A stretch of DNA of 64,000 bases from Sipunculus nudus (taxonomy: Eukaryota; Annelida; Sipuncula; Golfingiida; Sipunculidae): the NCBI GenBank assembly GCA_026874595.1, contig CM049312.1:73134429-73198428 (forward strand). Direction: 5' to 3'. The notes under the pieces were generated by a model. The model had not been told where the DNA came from. It saw only the letters and a list, made by a program, of their open reading frames with translations, and ran no database searches. Numbering within the stretch: position 1 is the first letter of the stretch; each line of letters starts with the position of its first letter. This document shows positions 62,307 through 64,000 of this stretch, in pieces. The translations under genes and the position numbers were made by a program.

Positions 62307-62840
62307 CCTCCAGTTTCCCCTACCCACCTTATAACCTCTCTACTACCCACAATTTGCCTGTTGATTGATAAGTGGTTCGTATAACGTCTCTGCTACCCAC
62401 AATAAGCCGTGGAGGAATTGATCGGTGGTTGGTGTAACTCTCTACTACCAGTGATTTGCTATGATCGCCTGCGGACTGACGGTTGGTTATTGAGTTGAGG
62501 TTTAAGCTTATATACTTATGTTGATATATATTACGCTGCTGGTCTCCCTCACCCAAACTAACCATACTTTACTAGTCAGAAGTTGTGGTAGTCCCCAACG
62601 CAATGAAAGCACCAGACCTTCATAGAGAGAATTTGTGCTATGAAAATTTGGCTATTCACCCCATTTCACTGTGCACACAATGGAAAATGGTCAAATTTCA
62701 CTTTTGCTACCACTGGCCTGCTTCTCCTGTTTCTGTGGTCCCTTGCACTCGCTGGCTTACCCACAGTTCTTCCAGAAGGCCATACACAGTGTATTTTATA
62801 TGGCAACTGTGCGAAAATAAAACTTGTCAGTTAGTGACAT
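62307..62840 (+). other. 3' UTR of the TAO kinase
   Basis: Non-coding after the stop. TACTACCCACAA-type phrases recur (62341, 62390). AATAAA at 62816-62821 is a candidate poly(A) signal, so the transcript may end near 62840; a longer 3' UTR is possible. Confidence 0.55.
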
Positions 62841-64000
62841 ATAGTTGATAATTCAAGGGTTATCAACAGCTGCAAGAACATTAAATAACAAGCAGGGTTT
62901 GAAATATTATAATTTAGATAAATTAAGTACACAAATCAAGTTTCATGATACTAATATTCTTGAAATCCATTCTTGATTGATATTAAGAGGTACTTGTTAT
63001 TTCATGTAGTCAAATATGTCACAGGTACATTTGAGAAATGTACAGTTGAAAGTTTATATACACAGGTGCTAGCTATACATTTTCTGTTAAAAACAAATTA
63101 TGAAATACAGCCATACATTCACACACACACATACATGAAGCTGTTTTATCCAATCAGATGTTTGTTGAGAGTTCCGTATGCCCACTGGTGCTTGTATTTA
63201 CCACAGTTGTTACAGCATGCGACATCCATGTGAACATGTTTATTCGGATTCTTGTGGAATCCTAGAAGTCAGAGAATTCATAATCTATAAAGTCTCAAAC
63301 TTCAACTATGTGTCTAGCCATGTGTCTTTCGTAGTATATTTAAGGAGAGGCTATAAGGATTAATTGAATTTTTTCCCGCACAGATTGATCTATTCTATAA
63401 ATAGCAGTCAGTAAACAGATCACTGACTGGTATCAGTGACAAAATAGTATATTTTGAAATTCAAATATTTATTCTGTAAATGTAATCACAAGGGGAAAAG
63501 GCGGTGGTATTCTCTGAATATAGGATTTAATGCCTTCTTACTGCCCACCCACGTAGTGTTTTTTTCACTACCCCCATATTCTTTTGTATTTAGTCTCAAT
63601 CAAAATTATGTTACGGAGTTGTGAAACTAAAAGCATTGTTCCTAGCCATGCCATGGTAAAACATGTTAGGAGCCTGTCATGATAAACACAATTTCCTCAT
63701 TGTGAACACATTATTAAGAATATTTAATTGTCCTAACAGCTGCCAAAAGAAAAATTATTTGGCACCGCATTAAAATTGTTCGTTTTGGACATGAGAAATT
63801 GGTGAAGCCCTTACAGAATAAGAAAACAATTTTTTTGGTGTCTAACTGAACACAAACTGAAAAAATAACTGTTCAGTATTGGCCTAGGAGTGACAAGTGA
63901 GGAACAATTTTAATGTTCAGCACAATGTGAGGGATATGGTATTCCAGTGAGAACACAACCAGAGGATCATTACCATGGACTTTCAGATATGTAATTTTAT
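62841..64000. other. Downstream sequence, no gene seen
   Basis: AT-rich with no coding-like frame, repeat or RNA gene that I can support. It may be further 3' UTR or intergenic. Confidence 0.45.

Overview
The window is animal nuclear DNA: AT-rich, with long introns, GT-AG splice sites, and transposon fossils over roughly a third of its length. It holds one recognisable host gene, a plus-strand TAO-family Ste20 kinase (orthologous group of TAOK1/2/3 and fly Tao). The gene has 17 core coding exons between 22482 and 62306 and encodes 891 residues. I infer a lophotrochozoan, most likely a bivalve mollusc. The gene is diverged from vertebrate TAOKs, and the repeats (elements with internal tandem repeats, CCGT-rich blocks, pearl-like layout) are of a kind abundant in bivalves. 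The species cannot be read from the sequence.

Layout. 1-21,590 is intergenic and mostly transposons: the 3' part of a composite element (1-2763), a decayed element with an endonuclease remnant (4282-6187), a second composite (6418-8369), a foldback-like element (9150-15375) that swallowed a 4.5-kb composite, and a minus-strand LINE fragment (15437-18668) split by a 1.03-kb element. 21,590-22,313 is a relatively GC-rich stretch with four CCAAT/ATTGG boxes, the likely promoter. 22,314-62,306 is the TAO kinase gene. Intron 7 carries a 6.25-kb nested composite (32524-38771) and intron 8 a 1.86-kb element. Smaller MITEs, a tRNA-derived SINE and minisatellites lie in other introns. The 3'UTR follows, with an AATAAA at 62816.

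The kinase protein. Exons 1-8 encode the catalytic domain (Gly-rich loop, VAVKK lysine, [20 protein letters not shown]). Exon 9 encodes a Ser/Pro-rich linker. Exons 10-17 encode a long charged coiled-coil tail ending in a Ser-rich C terminus. All 17 exons join in frame. Three extra in-frame candidate cassette exons (87, 21 and 39 nt) sit in the 8.6-kb intron 9.

Most unusual content. Five element families with unrelated sequence share one terminal design. A 5' hairpin (arm A then A') starts the element, a CCG-rich block follows, then internal tandem units. Near the 3' end comes a third copy of the arm (A'), then a separate hairpin, then CTAG or CTTG, with insertion between two T residues. This matches Helitron2/Helentron biology (asymmetric terminal inverted repeats, 3' hairpin, TT target), and one copy keeps an endonuclease-like C-terminal fragment beside its 3' end. 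The internal units of four families share the palindrome GGTGGCGCCACC, and one family carries arrays of perfect nuclear-receptor-type AGGTCA direct repeats. Family names and activity are inference, because no database search was possible.
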